DNA from: Streptomyces olindensis
GTDB taxonomy: Bacteria; Actinomycetota; Actinomycetes; Streptomycetales; Streptomycetaceae
DNA length: 64,000 bases
Assembly (NCBI GenBank): GCA_000696115.1
Contig: JJOH01000019.1
Span: 515,881 to 579,880 of the forward strand
Direction: 5' to 3'
Of this stretch, positions 1-8,025 are shown piece by piece. The first letter of the stretch is position 1, and each line of letters begins with the position of its first letter. Position numbers and translations under genes: made by a program. The notes under the pieces are model-generated. The model saw only the letters and a list, made by a program, of their open reading frames with translations. It had not been told where the DNA came from and did no database searches.

Positions 1-49
1 CTCGGCTTTCCCCTGCCGTGAGGACGAGCCGTAGGGACGAGAAGAGACG

Positions 50-96
50 AAAAAATCGGAGGCGTCCGGCGCGGTGCTTCCCTTACCGTGGCCGCA
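50..96 (+). promoter_or_regulatory. Possible WblC (WhiB7)-type promoter of the ABC-F gene
   Basis: An A6T run at 50-56 stands just upstream of where a -35 box would lie, and TACCGT at 85-90 could be the -10 element. An A/T stretch before the -35 is the known mark of WhiB7/WblC-dependent promoters, whose regulon includes ABC-F resistance genes. The predicted transcript start falls at about 96, exactly on an ATG. The -35 itself is poor, so this is inference. Confidence 0.35.
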
Positions 97-119
97 TGTC
101 TACGCCCCGAATTTCCTAG
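96..119 (+). CDS. Possible seven-codon upstream leader frame (MSTPRIS)
   Basis: ATG at 96 opens a frame encoding MSTPRIS and stops with TAG at 117-119, 58 bases before the ABC-F start. No ribosome binding site precedes it, but the candidate -10 box would make the transcript start on this ATG, so it could be translated leaderless. Short upstream frames that sense stalled ribosomes are known before antibiotic-resistance ABC-F genes. It may equally be chance. Confidence 0.25.
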   Translation: MSTPRIS

Positions 120-177
120 CCGAGGACCCGCTTTCACGCCACCCGTGTGTCCTCTTGCTTGTTCGGAGCGTTCTCTC

Positions 178-1761
178 ATGATCACCGTTCGTGATGTCGA
201 CGTGCGCGTGGGCGCGCGTCTGCTGCTGTCCGGCGTCTCCTTCCATGTCTCCCCCGGCGACCGCGTCGGCCTGGTGGGGCGCAACGGCGCCGGGAAGACG
301 ACCCTGCTGCACATCCTGGCGGGAGTCCTGCAGCCCGCCGCCGGCACCGTCGTCCGCACCGGCGACGTGGGCCATCTCCCGCAGGACTCGCGCGCGGCCG
401 ACCAGTCGGTCACCGTCACCGACCGGATCCTGTCCGCGCGCGGCCTGGACCGGGCCGTACGGGCGCTGCGCCGCGCGGAGGCCGCGTTGGCCGACGGGAC
501 GGAGCGCTCGATGCGCGCCTATGTGCGCGCCGAGGCCGAGTTCCAGTCGCGCGGCGGATACGCGGCCGAGGCGGAGGCCGCCCGGGTCGCCGCCGGTCTC
601 GGCCTGCCGACGGAGCTGACGGACCGGCCGCTCAGCGCGCTGTCCGGCGGGCAGCGCCGTCGCGTGGAGCTGTCCCGGATCCTGTTCGCCGGGCACGGCA
701 CCCTGCTGCTGGACGAGCCGACGAACCACCTCGACGCGGCCTCGATCGCCTGGCTGCGCGGGTTCCTGACGAACCATCAGGGCGGCTTGGTGATGATCAG
801 CCACGACACGTCCCTGCTGGCCGCCACGGTGAACCGGGTCTTCCACCTGGACCCGGGGCGGGCGGCGCTCGACATCCACAACACCGGCTGGGACACGTAC
901 CTCGAACGGCGGGAGGCCGACGACCGGCGGCGGACCCGCGAGCGGGCCAACGCCGAGCGCAAGGCGGCCGCCCTGCACGCCCAGGCCGACAAGATGCGGG
1001 CCCGGGTGGCGACCGCGGTGGCCGCGCGGAACATGGCGCGCCGCGCGGACCGTATGCTCGCGGACCTCGAACCGGCCCGGCGCGCCGAGAAGACCGCCAG
1101 GATCCGGCTGCCCGAGCCTGCGCCCTGCGGCCGGATCCCGCTCGGCGCGGTGAGCCTGACCAGGTCGTACGGCGGGCGGCGGGTGCTGCGCGGCGTCGAT
1201 CTCGCCGTCGACCGGGGCAGCCGGCTGGTGGTGCTCGGGCCGAACGGCGCCGGGAAGACGACCCTGTTGCGGATCCTCGCCGGCCAGGACGCACCCGACG
1301 GTGGCCGGGTGGTCCACGGGCACGGGCTGCGCCTCGGCTACTTCGCCCAGGAACACGACACCCTGGACCCGGAGTCGACGGTCCGCGGGCACCTGGCGGG
1401 TGCCGCCCCGCACCTCACCGACGGCGAGGTCCGCCGGGTCCTCGGCTCCTTCCTGTTCACCGGGGACGACGCCGGCAAGCGCGTCGGTGTCCTCTCCGGC
1501 GGTGAGAAGACGCGTCTGGCCCTGGCGGGTCTGGTGCACTCGGGCGCGAACGTCCTGCTCCTGGACGAGCCCACCAACAACCTGGACCCGGCCTCCCGCG
1601 CCGAGGTCCTGGCCGCGGTGGGCACCTATCCGGGTGCGATCGTCATGGTCACGCACGACGAGGGCGCAGTCCGGGCGCTGCGCCCGGACCGCGTCCTGCT
1701 GCTGCCGGACGCGGACGAGGACCTGTGGGACGAGGAGTACCTGGAGCTGGTGTCCTCCTGA
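178..1761 (+). CDS. ABC-F family ATPase (ribosome protection type)
   Basis: A 527-residue protein with two ABC ATPase halves and no membrane segment, which is the ABC-F layout. Walker A GRNGAGKTT and Walker B LLLDEPTNHLD lie in the first half, and GPNGAGKTT and LLLDEPTNNLD in the second. LSGGQ and LSGGE signatures are present. The Arg- and Ala-rich linker between the halves (around residues 240-320) matches the P-site tRNA-interaction motif region. ABC-F proteins act on the ribosome, often displacing antibiotics. The start at ATG 178 is chosen because homology begins there (ITVRDVDVRVG). In-frame GTG 88 would add 30 unlike residues and overlap the candidate promoter. It converges with the next gene, with one base between stops. 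The drug specificity cannot be told. Confidence 0.9.
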   Translation: MITVRDVDVRVGARLLLSGVSFHVSPGDRVGLVGRNGAGKTTLLHILAGVLQPAAGTVVRTGDVGHLPQDSRAADQSVTVTDRILSARGLDRAVRALRRAEAALADGTERSMRAYVRAEAEFQSRGGYAAEAEAARVAAGLGLPTELTDRPLSALSGGQRRRVELSRILFAGHGTLLLDEPTNHLDAASIAWLRGFLTNHQGGLVMISHDTSLLAATVNRVFHLDPGRAALDIHNTGWDTYLERREADDRRRTRERANAERKAAALHAQADKMRARVATAVAARNMARRADRMLADLEPARRAEKTARIRLPEPAPCGRIPLGAVSLTRSYGGRRVLRGVDLAVDRGSRLVVLGPNGAGKTTLLRILAGQDAPDGGRVVHGHGLRLGYFAQEHDTLDPESTVRGHLAGAAPHLTDGEVRRVLGSFLFTGDDAGKRVGVLSGGEKTRLALAGLVHSGANVLLLDEPTNNLDPASRAEVLAAVGTYPGAIVMVTHDEGAVRALRPDRVLLLPDADEDLWDEEYLELVSS

Positions 1762-1762
1762 C

Positions 1763-3193
1763 TCAGCTGTCCCGGTAGGACTCCAGCAGCCGCAGCCACA
1801 CCTCGCTGATCGTCGGGTAGGAGGGGACGGCGTGCCACAGGCGGCTGACCGGGACCTGCCCGGCGACGGCGATCGTCGCGGAGTGGATGAGCTCGCCGAC
1901 GCCGGGGCCGACGAGGGTCACGCCGCGCAGGATCTCGTCCTCGACGTCGACGACCATGCGGGCGCGGCCCTTGTAGCCGTCGGCGTACAGGCCGGCGCCC
2001 GCGACGGAGGACAGGTCGACGTCGACGGCCTTGACCCGGTGGCCTGCCTGCTCGGCCTCGGCGAGGGACAGGCCGACGGCCGCCGCCTCCGGGTCGGTGA
2101 AGACGACCTGGGGGACGGCGGCGTGGTCGGCGGTCGCCGCGTGGGCGCCCCACGGCTGGGCGAGGAGGGTCTCCCCGGTCGCCCGCGCGGCGATGGCGGC
2201 GCCCGCGATGCGGGCCTGGTACTTGCCCTGGTGGGTGAGCAGGGCGCGCTGGTTGACGTCGCCGACCGCGTAGAGCCAGTCGTGGCCGGTGACGCGGAGG
2301 CTGTCGTCGACGTCGAGCCAGGAGCCGGGTTCCAGGCCGATGGTCTCCAGGCCGATGTCGTCGGTGCGCGCGGCGCGGCCGGTGGCGAAGAGGATCTCGT
2401 CGGCCTCGACGCGGTCGCCCTTGTCGGTGACGGCGACGACGGTGCCGTTCTCGCGGGTCACCGACTCCACCGACGTGCCGGTCCGGACGTCCGCGCCCGC
2501 CTCGGTGAGGGCCTCGGCGACCAGTTCCCCGGCGAAGGGCTCCATCCGGGCGAGCAGGCCCTTGCCGCGGACGAGCAGGGTGACCTTCGAGCCGAGGGCC
2601 TGCCAGACGGTGGCCATCTCGGTGGCGACCACGCCCCCGCCGACGACGATCAGCCGGCCGGGCACGGTCTTGGCGCTGGTGGCCTCCCGGCTGGTCCAGG
2701 GGCGGATCTCGTCCAGTCCGGGCAGCCCGGGCAGGGCGGCGCGGCTGCCGGTGCAGACGGCGACGGCGTGCCGGGCGGTCAGGACCGTCTCGCCTCCGTC
2801 GGGGCCGGTGACCGTCACCGTGCGGGGTCCGGTGAGCCGCCCGTGGCCGCGGTGGAGGTCGGCGCCGATGGAGTCGAGCCAGCCGACCTGGCCGTCGTCC
2901 TTCCAGTGGGAGGTGTAGTAGTCGCGGTGGGCGAGGACCGCGGCGGCGTCGAGGGGGCCCTGCACCGACTGGCTCAGGCCCGGCACGCGGCGGGCGTCCG
3001 CGCGGGCGATGACCGGCCGCAGCAGGGCCTTGCTGGGCATGCACGCCCAGTAGGAACACTCGCCGCCGACGAGCTCGTTCTCCACGACCGCGGTGGTCAG
3101 TCCGGCGGCGCGGGTGCGGTCGGCGACGTTCTCCCCCACGGGCCCGGCCCCGAGCACCACGACGTCGTACGTGTTGGTTTCCGTTTCCGTCAT
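1763..3193 (-). CDS. Flavin disulfide oxidoreductase (Lpd/mercuric reductase family)
   Basis: A 476-residue class I pyridine nucleotide-disulfide oxidoreductase. The FAD-binding GAGPVGE motif lies near residue 12, the redox pair CSYWAC (C-x4-C, followed by PSK) near residue 45, an NAD(P)-binding GGGVVATEM segment mid-protein, and a C-terminal dimerisation part with HAVPSYPTISE that keeps the base histidine. The family passes electrons from NAD(P)H through FAD to a cysteine pair. The substrate is unknown; lipoamide, mercury or quinone would all fit the fold. It is divergent from a thioredoxin gene, suggesting a shared thiol-redox role. ATG 3193 fits the family start. An earlier in-frame start at 3292 would run into the thioredoxin promoter. 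Confidence 0.88.
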   Translation of the reverse strand: MTETETNTYDVVVLGAGPVGENVADRTRAAGLTTAVVENELVGGECSYWACMPSKALLRPVIARADARRVPGLSQSVQGPLDAAAVLAHRDYYTSHWKDDGQVGWLDSIGADLHRGHGRLTGPRTVTVTGPDGGETVLTARHAVAVCTGSRAALPGLPGLDEIRPWTSREATSAKTVPGRLIVVGGGVVATEMATVWQALGSKVTLLVRGKGLLARMEPFAGELVAEALTEAGADVRTGTSVESVTRENGTVVAVTDKGDRVEADEILFATGRAARTDDIGLETIGLEPGSWLDVDDSLRVTGHDWLYAVGDVNQRALLTHQGKYQARIAGAAIAARATGETLLAQPWGAHAATADHAAVPQVVFTDPEAAAVGLSLAEAEQAGHRVKAVDVDLSSVAGAGLYADGYKGRARMVVDVEDEILRGVTLVGPGVGELIHSATIAVAGQVPVSRLWHAVPSYPTISEVWLRLLESYRDS

Positions 3194-3243
3194 GGGGTCA
3201 GTCTGGTGGGTGGTGTGCGCACTGGCCACATGGGTAGGGGCGC

Positions 3244-3269
3244 GGAATACGTGTCCGGTCGGCCGTGTT
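3244..3269 (+). promoter_or_regulatory. Sigma-R-type promoter of the thioredoxin gene
   Basis: GGAAT at 3244-3248 is followed after exactly 18 bases by GTT at 3267-3269. This is the Streptomyces sigma-R (disulfide-stress) promoter consensus GGAAT-N18/19-GTT, 44 bases before the thioredoxin ATG. Sigma-R control of thioredoxin genes is established in S. coelicolor, so site and target agree. Confidence 0.7.
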
Positions 3270-3312
3270 GTGCCGACGGCTTGACCCCACACCAGGAAGA
3301 GGGATTTACGCC

Positions 3313-3702
3313 ATGAGCAGCACCGTGGAGCTCACCAAGGAGAACTTCGACCAGACGGTCACGGACAACGAGTTCGTCCTGATCGACTTCTGGGCGTCCT
3401 GGTGCGGGCCGTGCAAGCAGTTCGCCCCGGTGTACGAGAAGGCGGCGGAGGAGAACCCGGACCTGGTGTTCGGCAAGGTGGACACCGAGGCGCAGCCTGA
3501 GCTGGCCGCGGCCTTCGGTATCCAGTCGATCCCGACGCTGATGATCGTCCGTGACCAGGTCGCCGTGTTCGCGCAGCCGGGCGCCCTGCCCGAGGCCGCG
3601 CTGACGGACGTCATCGGACAGGCCCGGAACCTGGACATGGACGAGGTCCGCAAGGCGATCGCCGAGCAGCAGTCCCAGCAGGCCCAGCAGCAGGGCCAGT
3701 GA
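3313..3702 (+). CDS. trxC: Thioredoxin
   Basis: A 129-residue single-domain thioredoxin with the active site WCGPC (FWASWCGPCKQF, about residues 28-39) and the cis-proline region IQSIPTLMI. It reduces protein disulfides in the cytosol, using thioredoxin reductase. A Gln/Ala-rich tail (EQQSQQAQQQGQ) follows the fold and is probably disordered. The ATG at 3313 follows an AGGAAGAGGG ribosome binding site. The symbol rests on the sigma-R promoter and the neighbouring disulfide reductase, which recall the S. coelicolor trxC locus. The enzyme class is certain, the exact orthologue less so. Confidence 0.93.
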   Translation: MSSTVELTKENFDQTVTDNEFVLIDFWASWCGPCKQFAPVYEKAAEENPDLVFGKVDTEAQPELAAAFGIQSIPTLMIVRDQVAVFAQPGALPEAALTDVIGQARNLDMDEVRKAIAEQQSQQAQQQGQ

Positions 3703-3709
3703 CGGACCC

Positions 3710-3734
3710 GGGGGCGGGTGACACGCCCGCCCCC
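3710..3734. terminator. Hairpin between convergent genes
   Basis: GGGGGCGGG (3710-3718) pairs perfectly with CCCGCCCCC (3726-3734) around a 7-base loop. It sits between the convergent thioredoxin and aldehyde dehydrogenase genes and can serve both. No U-tract follows, as is usual in Streptomyces. Confidence 0.7.
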
Positions 3735-3745
3735 GAGGCGAGCCC

Positions 3746-5182
3746 CTAGTAGGGGTAGGGAGCGACGTCCCCGCGCACCGTCGTCCAGCGCAGTTCGGTG
3801 AAGGCCTCCAGGTTGGCCTCGCCGCCGAAGCGGGCGCCGGTGCCGGAGGCGGCGACTCCGCCGAAGGGCGCCACGGCCTCGTCGTTCACCGTCTGGTCGT
3901 TGATGTGGACGATGCCGGTCGGGATGCGCTCGGCGAGGTCGAGGCCCCGGGCCGTATCGCTGGTGACGATGCCCAGGGAGAGGCCGTACGGGCTCTGCGC
4001 GGCCAGCGCCGCCGCCTCGTCGGCGGTGGTGAAGGGCCGGACGGGCGCCACGGGGCCGAAGACCTCCTCGGCGTAGGCCGGGGTGTGGTCGCCGACGTCG
4101 GCGAGGACCGTCGGCCGGTAGAACAGCCGGTCGTGGGTGCCGCCCGCGGCGAGCTTGGCGCCCGCGGCCCTGCTGGACTCGACCAGGCCGCTGATCTTGG
4201 CGAGCTGGCCGGAGTCGATGATGGGGCCCAGGTGGACCTGGTCGCGGTACGGGTCGCCGACGGCGAGCGAGTCGGCCTTCGCGGCCAGCCGTGCGACGTA
4301 CTCGTCGTAGAGGGACGCGTGCACCAGGTGGCGTCCGGTCGTCATGCAGATCTGGCCCTGGTGGAAGAACGAGCCCCAGGCGGCGGTGGAGATCACCGCG
4401 TCGAGGTCGGCGTCCTCCAGGACGATCATGGCCGAGTTGCCGCCCAGCTCCAGGTGCGCCCGCTTGAGGTGACGGCCGGCCGCCTCTCCGACCGCCCGTC
4501 CGGCGGCGGTGGAGCCGGTGAAGGAGATGACCGGCACGCGCGGGTCGGCGACCAGGGCCTGACCGGCGTCCGGGCCGCCGGGGAGGACGTGCAGCAGGTC
4601 CTGCGGCAGGCCGGCGGCGGCGAAGACCGCGGCGAGGGACAGCCCTCCGCAGACGGCCGTGCGCGGGTCCGGCTTTAGCAGCACCGCGTTGCCCAGCGCC
4701 AGGGCGGGCGCGACGGAGCGGATGGACAGGATCAGCGGGGCGTTGAACGGGGAGATCACACCCACCACGCCGACCGGGACGCGGCGCGTGTACGACAGGC
4801 GCGGGGCCTCGCTGGGCAGGACCTGGCCGGCCGGGCGGGAGGCGAGCGCGGCGGCCTCGTAGCACTCCTGGGCGGCGACGTGCAGCTCGAAGTCGGCCTT
4901 GCCGGGGACCGAGCCGGATTCGCGGACGAGCCACGCGCGCAGTTCGTCGGCGTGCTCGGTGAACAGGTCGCCCGCCTTGCGGAGCACGGCGGCGCGGGCG
5001 AAGTGCGGGGCGCGGGCCCAGGCGCGCTGGGCGGCCGCGGCCCGCCCGGCGGCGGCCCCCACGTCCTCGGGGGTGGCGAGGGTGAGGGCGGCGAGGGCTT
5101 GGCCGGTGGCGGGCTCGGTGACGCTGTACCCGGGGCCCGCGAGGGGGTGGGGCTGCCAGGTCCTGGTGTCGAGCAACGGCAT
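3746..5182 (-). CDS. NAD(P)-dependent aldehyde dehydrogenase (benzaldehyde/vanillin type)
   Basis: A 478-residue ALDH-superfamily enzyme that oxidises an aldehyde to the acid in the cytosol. It has the general-base glutamate in LELGGNSAMIV, the catalytic cysteine in GQICMTTGRHLV, the FTGSTAAGRAVGE cofactor loop and the C-terminal PFGGVAASGTG segment. GQICM before the nucleophile is common in aromatic-aldehyde (benzaldehyde, vanillin) dehydrogenases, so an aromatic substrate is a fair guess. A LacI-family gene lies upstream on the same strand, and a palindrome in the gap at 5328 is a candidate operator. Length is normal for the family. Confidence 0.88.
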   Translation of the reverse strand: MPLLDTRTWQPHPLAGPGYSVTEPATGQALAALTLATPEDVGAAAGRAAAAQRAWARAPHFARAAVLRKAGDLFTEHADELRAWLVRESGSVPGKADFELHVAAQECYEAAALASRPAGQVLPSEAPRLSYTRRVPVGVVGVISPFNAPLILSIRSVAPALALGNAVLLKPDPRTAVCGGLSLAAVFAAAGLPQDLLHVLPGGPDAGQALVADPRVPVISFTGSTAAGRAVGEAAGRHLKRAHLELGGNSAMIVLEDADLDAVISTAAWGSFFHQGQICMTTGRHLVHASLYDEYVARLAAKADSLAVGDPYRDQVHLGPIIDSGQLAKISGLVESSRAAGAKLAAGGTHDRLFYRPTVLADVGDHTPAYAEEVFGPVAPVRPFTTADEAAALAAQSPYGLSLGIVTSDTARGLDLAERIPTGIVHINDQTVNDEAVAPFGGVAASGTGARFGGEANLEAFTELRWTTVRGDVAPYPY

Positions 5183-5327
5183 GACGGCTCTCCGATCGAT
5201 CGGTCACCGGCTGACGGGTGGGCGGAAGTCCCGTGCGTGCGCGGCCGGTTCGGCGGTCACATGGCGGGACGCGCGGAGCGGGCGCGGCCGTGCGTGCCGC
5301 GGCCCGCCTGCGAACGCGCCCCCATTT

Positions 5328-5343
5328 TGTTGAGCATGCAACA
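5328..5343. promoter_or_regulatory. Candidate LacI-family operator
   Basis: TGTTGAGCATGCAACA has perfect 5-bp arms (TGTTG/CAACA) around a 6-base centre. It lies between the LacI-family gene and the aldehyde dehydrogenase start, 146 bases before that start. TTG...CAA arms fit LacI/GalR operators. Binding by the adjacent regulator is inferred. Confidence 0.45.
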
Positions 5344-5423
5344 TCCTAGCCGTGTGGCGCGAGGGGCGGGGCGAACCGTCCCCCGCTTGTCGACCGTACG
5401 CACGGGAGCGGTCCGCCCGCACG

Positions 5424-6461
5424 TCAGCTCGACTCGCGGTGCACCACTGTCGCGCCCAGCACCTTGTGCGTCTCGGGTGCGGTGCCGGGCTTGCGCACCG
5501 CGCGGTCGACGAGTTCGGCCAGTTCCCGCCCCGAGGGCAGTTCCAGGCGGACCGTGGTCAGCCGGGGCCGCAGCAGCCGGCCGAGCATCAGGTCGTCCGC
5601 GCCGATCACGGCCGTCTCCTCGGGGATGCGGACGCCCTCGTCCTGCAGGGCCCGCATCAGCAGCATCGCGTACTCGTCGTTGTAGGTGAACACGGCGTCC
5701 AGGCCGAGGGTCCGCCAGCGGGCGGCGAGGGAGGCCGCGGCCTCCTCCTCGTTGGCCAGGGGCAGTTCGGTCACGGTGGCGTCCGTGCCCCGCAGGGCCT
5801 GGCGCACACCGTCGAGGCGGGGCGCGGAGAACGCCTCCAGGCCGGGCTCCTGGGGGATGACGACGCCGATCCGGCGTCGGCCGCGGTCGTAGAGGTGGGA
5901 GCCCGCGCTGTGGCCGACGACGTCGTGGTCCATGAGCAGGGCGTGCGCGCCCTCGATGGTCTCGGGGCCGAGGGTGACGACGGCCCGGGCACCGGAGCGT
6001 TTGAGCACCGCCACCCCGCGCGGACCGAGTCCGGAGCCGGGCACGAGCACGGCGACGGGCCGCAACTCGGCCCAGGCGCGGGCGGCTTCGTCGCCGTGCG
6101 GGCCGCCGGTGCCGTACTGCACGACCGTGTAGTCCAGGATGCCGAGCGCGCCCTGGAGGTCGGCGAGGAACCGGCTGTAGAGCGGGCCGACGGGGAAGGT
6201 GGGCGCCGGGATCAGGACCATCCTGCTGTGCCCGGCGCGCAGGCTGCGGGCCGCCGCGTGCGGCACGTAGCCGAGTTCCTTGGCGGCCTCGTGGACCCGG
6301 CGGCGGGTGGGTTCGCTGATCCGTACGGCGCTGGTGTTGTTCAGGACGTAGGAGACGGTCGCGCGCGAGACGCCGGCCAGGCGGGCCACATCGGCGCTCG
6401 TGGGGACGGAGCGCGACGGCGCGGGGGACGGGAGCGCGGGCGTTTTCGGTATCTGCACCAT
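5424..6461 (-). CDS. LacI/GalR-family transcriptional regulator
   Basis: About 345 residues. The N-terminal LacI helix-turn-helix reads TSADVARLAGVSRATVSYVLNN and includes the hinge-side motif RRRVHEAAKELGYVPHAAARSLRAG. A periplasmic-binding-protein-like effector domain follows (VIGADDLMLGRLLRPRLTTVRL near the end). It should bind DNA as a dimer and respond to a small ligand, probably one tied to the aldehyde dehydrogenase downstream on the same strand. The start is uncertain: ATG 6461 or ATG 6473 would both leave a Pro/Ser-rich lead before the HTH, and neither has a strong ribosome binding site. Confidence 0.88.
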   Translation of the reverse strand: MVQIPKTPALPSPAPSRSVPTSADVARLAGVSRATVSYVLNNTSAVRISEPTRRRVHEAAKELGYVPHAAARSLRAGHSRMVLIPAPTFPVGPLYSRFLADLQGALGILDYTVVQYGTGGPHGDEAARAWAELRPVAVLVPGSGLGPRGVAVLKRSGARAVVTLGPETIEGAHALLMDHDVVGHSAGSHLYDRGRRRIGVVIPQEPGLEAFSAPRLDGVRQALRGTDATVTELPLANEEEAAASLAARWRTLGLDAVFTYNDEYAMLLMRALQDEGVRIPEETAVIGADDLMLGRLLRPRLTTVRLELPSGRELAELVDRAVRKPGTAPETHKVLGATVVHRESS

Positions 6462-6554
6462 GACAGACGGCATCTTGGCAGAAGCCCCAATGCGCCCTTC
6501 CGGCGGGGGAGTTGTGACGAACCCGTGAGCGTTCACGACGAGCGGCGGGCGCGC

Positions 6555-7223
6555 TCAGCAGGCCGGACGCGCCCCCGTCACCCGGTCGACCAGGTCGATC
6601 CAGGCGACCTCCAGACGGGACAGGGGGATCCCGCACTGCCTGGTCAGGTGGTGGACCAGGGCCGGATCGAGCTGTCCCATCAGGGTGTGGGCGAGGAGTT
6701 CGCAGTCCGCGCCGGGGACCGCCTGCCGCAGGAGCATCTCGACGTGGTGCCGCAGCACGCGGCGGGCCGGGTTGACGAAGCGGCGGTTGGCGCTCGGCTC
6801 GGCCGCCAGCTGCAGCTCCAGTTCGTCGGACGACCGGCGCAGCAGCGCGCAGCCGAACGCCCGCAGCCGCTCCACGGGCGGCGCTCCGGGGCCGAGCGGC
6901 GGCGGGCCGCCGAGGAACGCGGCCTGGAACTTCTTCTCGGAGTGGTCGAGCAGCGCCGTCAGCAGGCCGGTGCGGTCGCCGAAACGGCGGAAGACGGTGC
7001 CCTTGCCGACGCGGGCCGCGGCGGCCACCGCCTCCATCGTGACGGCCTCCGCGCCGCGCTCCGCCACCAGCCGCGCCGCGGCCTCCAGCAGCCGGGCCCG
7101 GTTGCGCGCGGCATCGGCGCGCAGGCAGGGCTCGTCGGCCTCCAGGGCGGTGCCGAGCTGGAGCAGCTCCGGGTGGTCGACGGGCTCCTGGGGCGTCGGG
7201 ATGGGCGGCGGGGCGGCGGACAT
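6555..7223 (-). CDS. TetR-family repressor of the FMN reductase divergon
   Basis: A 222-residue TetR regulator. The HTH is recognisable as RARLLEAAARLVAERGAEAVTMEAVAAAARVGKGTVFRRFGDRTGLLTALLDH (roughly residues 45-95), followed by an all-helical ligand domain. The ATG at 7223 is preferred over 7250, because the longer form would enter the operator region. It is divergent from an NADPH-dependent FMN reductase gene. Two matched GGACC-N2-GGTCC palindromes sit between them, so self-repression and repression of the reductase are likely. Related pairs respond to quinones, dyes or antibiotics; the inducer here is unknown. Confidence 0.88.
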   Translation of the reverse strand: MSAAPPPIPTPQEPVDHPELLQLGTALEADEPCLRADAARNRARLLEAAARLVAERGAEAVTMEAVAAAARVGKGTVFRRFGDRTGLLTALLDHSEKKFQAAFLGGPPPLGPGAPPVERLRAFGCALLRRSSDELELQLAAEPSANRRFVNPARRVLRHHVEMLLRQAVPGADCELLAHTLMGQLDPALVHHLTRQCGIPLSRLEVAWIDLVDRVTGARPAC

Positions 7224-7254
7224 GAAGCCAGCGTAAAGCATCGGGAACAAAACT

Positions 7255-7266
7255 GGACCGTGGTCC
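7255..7266. promoter_or_regulatory. TetR operator 1 (GGACC-GT-GGTCC)
   Basis: A perfect inverted repeat GGACCGTGGTCC in the divergent promoter region, 32 bases upstream of the TetR start. Its centre is 36 bp from that of the second copy. The shared arm sequence suggests one repressor binds both. Confidence 0.65.
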
Positions 7267-7289
7267 GGTTAGGATGCTAGAACATTAAA

Positions 7290-7303
7290 CGGACCCCGGT
7301 CCG
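7290..7303. promoter_or_regulatory. TetR operator 2 (CGGACC-CC-GGTCCG)
   Basis: A perfect inverted repeat with 6-bp arms (CGGACC/GGTCCG) around CC, 53 bases upstream of the reductase ATG. It repeats the GGACC/GGTCC arms of operator 1. Confidence 0.65.
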
Positions 7304-7355
7304 GATCGTGACGGCAGTGTTTCACTGCGGTCTTTTCACATACGTGGGAGTCAGC

Positions 7356-7919
7356 ATGTCTGTTCGTATCCTCGCCCTCGTCGGCAGCCTTCGCGCCGGT
7401 TCGCACAACCGCCAGCTCGCCGAGGCGGCCGTCAAGCTCGCCCCCGAGGGTGCCGAGGTGGACCTGTTCGAGGGCCTGGCCGAGATCCCGTTCTACAACG
7501 AGGACATCGACGTGGAGGGCAGTGTCCCGGCCGCCGCCGCGCGCCTGCGCGAGGCCGCGAACACCGCGGACGGCCTGATCCTGTTCACGCCGGAGTACAA
7601 CGGCACCATTCCGGCCGTCCTGAAGAACGCCATCGACTGGCTGTCCCGCCCGTACGGCGCCGGTGCCCTCACGGGCAAGCCGGTCGCGGTGGTCGGCACG
7701 GCGTTCGGCCAGTACGGCGGTGTCTGGGCGCACGACGAGACCCGCAAGTCCGTGGGTGTGGCCGGCGGCAAGGTGCTGGAGGACGTCAAGCTGTCCATCC
7801 CCGGCTCGGTCACCCGCTTCGCCGAGACGCACCCGGCCGACGACGCCGAGGTCGCCGCGCAGCTGACCGAGGTCATCGCCCGCCTGCACGGCGACGTCAC
7901 GGAGCCGGCCGCGGCCTGA
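7356..7919 (+). CDS. NADPH-dependent FMN reductase / quinone or azo reductase
   Basis: A 187-residue flavodoxin-fold reductase. The N-terminal LVGSLRAGSHNRQLAEAA phosphate-binding loop and the later LFTPEYNGTIPAVLKNAIDWLSRPY segment (PEYNGxxPxxLKNAIDW) define the NADPH-dependent FMN reductase family, which reduces flavin, quinones, azo dyes or metal ions with NADPH. The protein is full length. The ATG at 7356 follows GGGAGTC. Divergent TetR and tandem operators imply induced expression. Confidence 0.9.
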   Translation: MSVRILALVGSLRAGSHNRQLAEAAVKLAPEGAEVDLFEGLAEIPFYNEDIDVEGSVPAAAARLREAANTADGLILFTPEYNGTIPAVLKNAIDWLSRPYGAGALTGKPVAVVGTAFGQYGGVWAHDETRKSVGVAGGKVLEDVKLSIPGSVTRFAETHPADDAEVAAQLTEVIARLHGDVTEPAAA

Positions 7920-7940
7920 CCCGCATCCGCCCGCCGGCAC

Positions 7941-7975
7941 GGAGGGACCGCAGCCGTCACGGCTCCGGTCCCTCC
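7941..7975. terminator. Strong two-part hairpin between convergent genes
   Basis: GGAGGGACCG (7941-7950) pairs with CGGTCCCTCC (7966-7975). Inside, AGCCG pairs with CGGCT around a TCA loop, giving about 15 pairs with one mismatch. It lies between the FMN reductase and xdhC stops, which face each other. Confidence 0.75.
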
Positions 7976-8025
7976 GGCATGTCGCCGCCCGGACGCGCGG
8001 TGGACCCTCGGACCGGCGCGGGCCC

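Noticed and set aside
88..177. 30-residue N-terminal extension of the ABC-F protein from GTG 88
   Set aside because: No resemblance to the family and it lies over the candidate promoter and leader frame.
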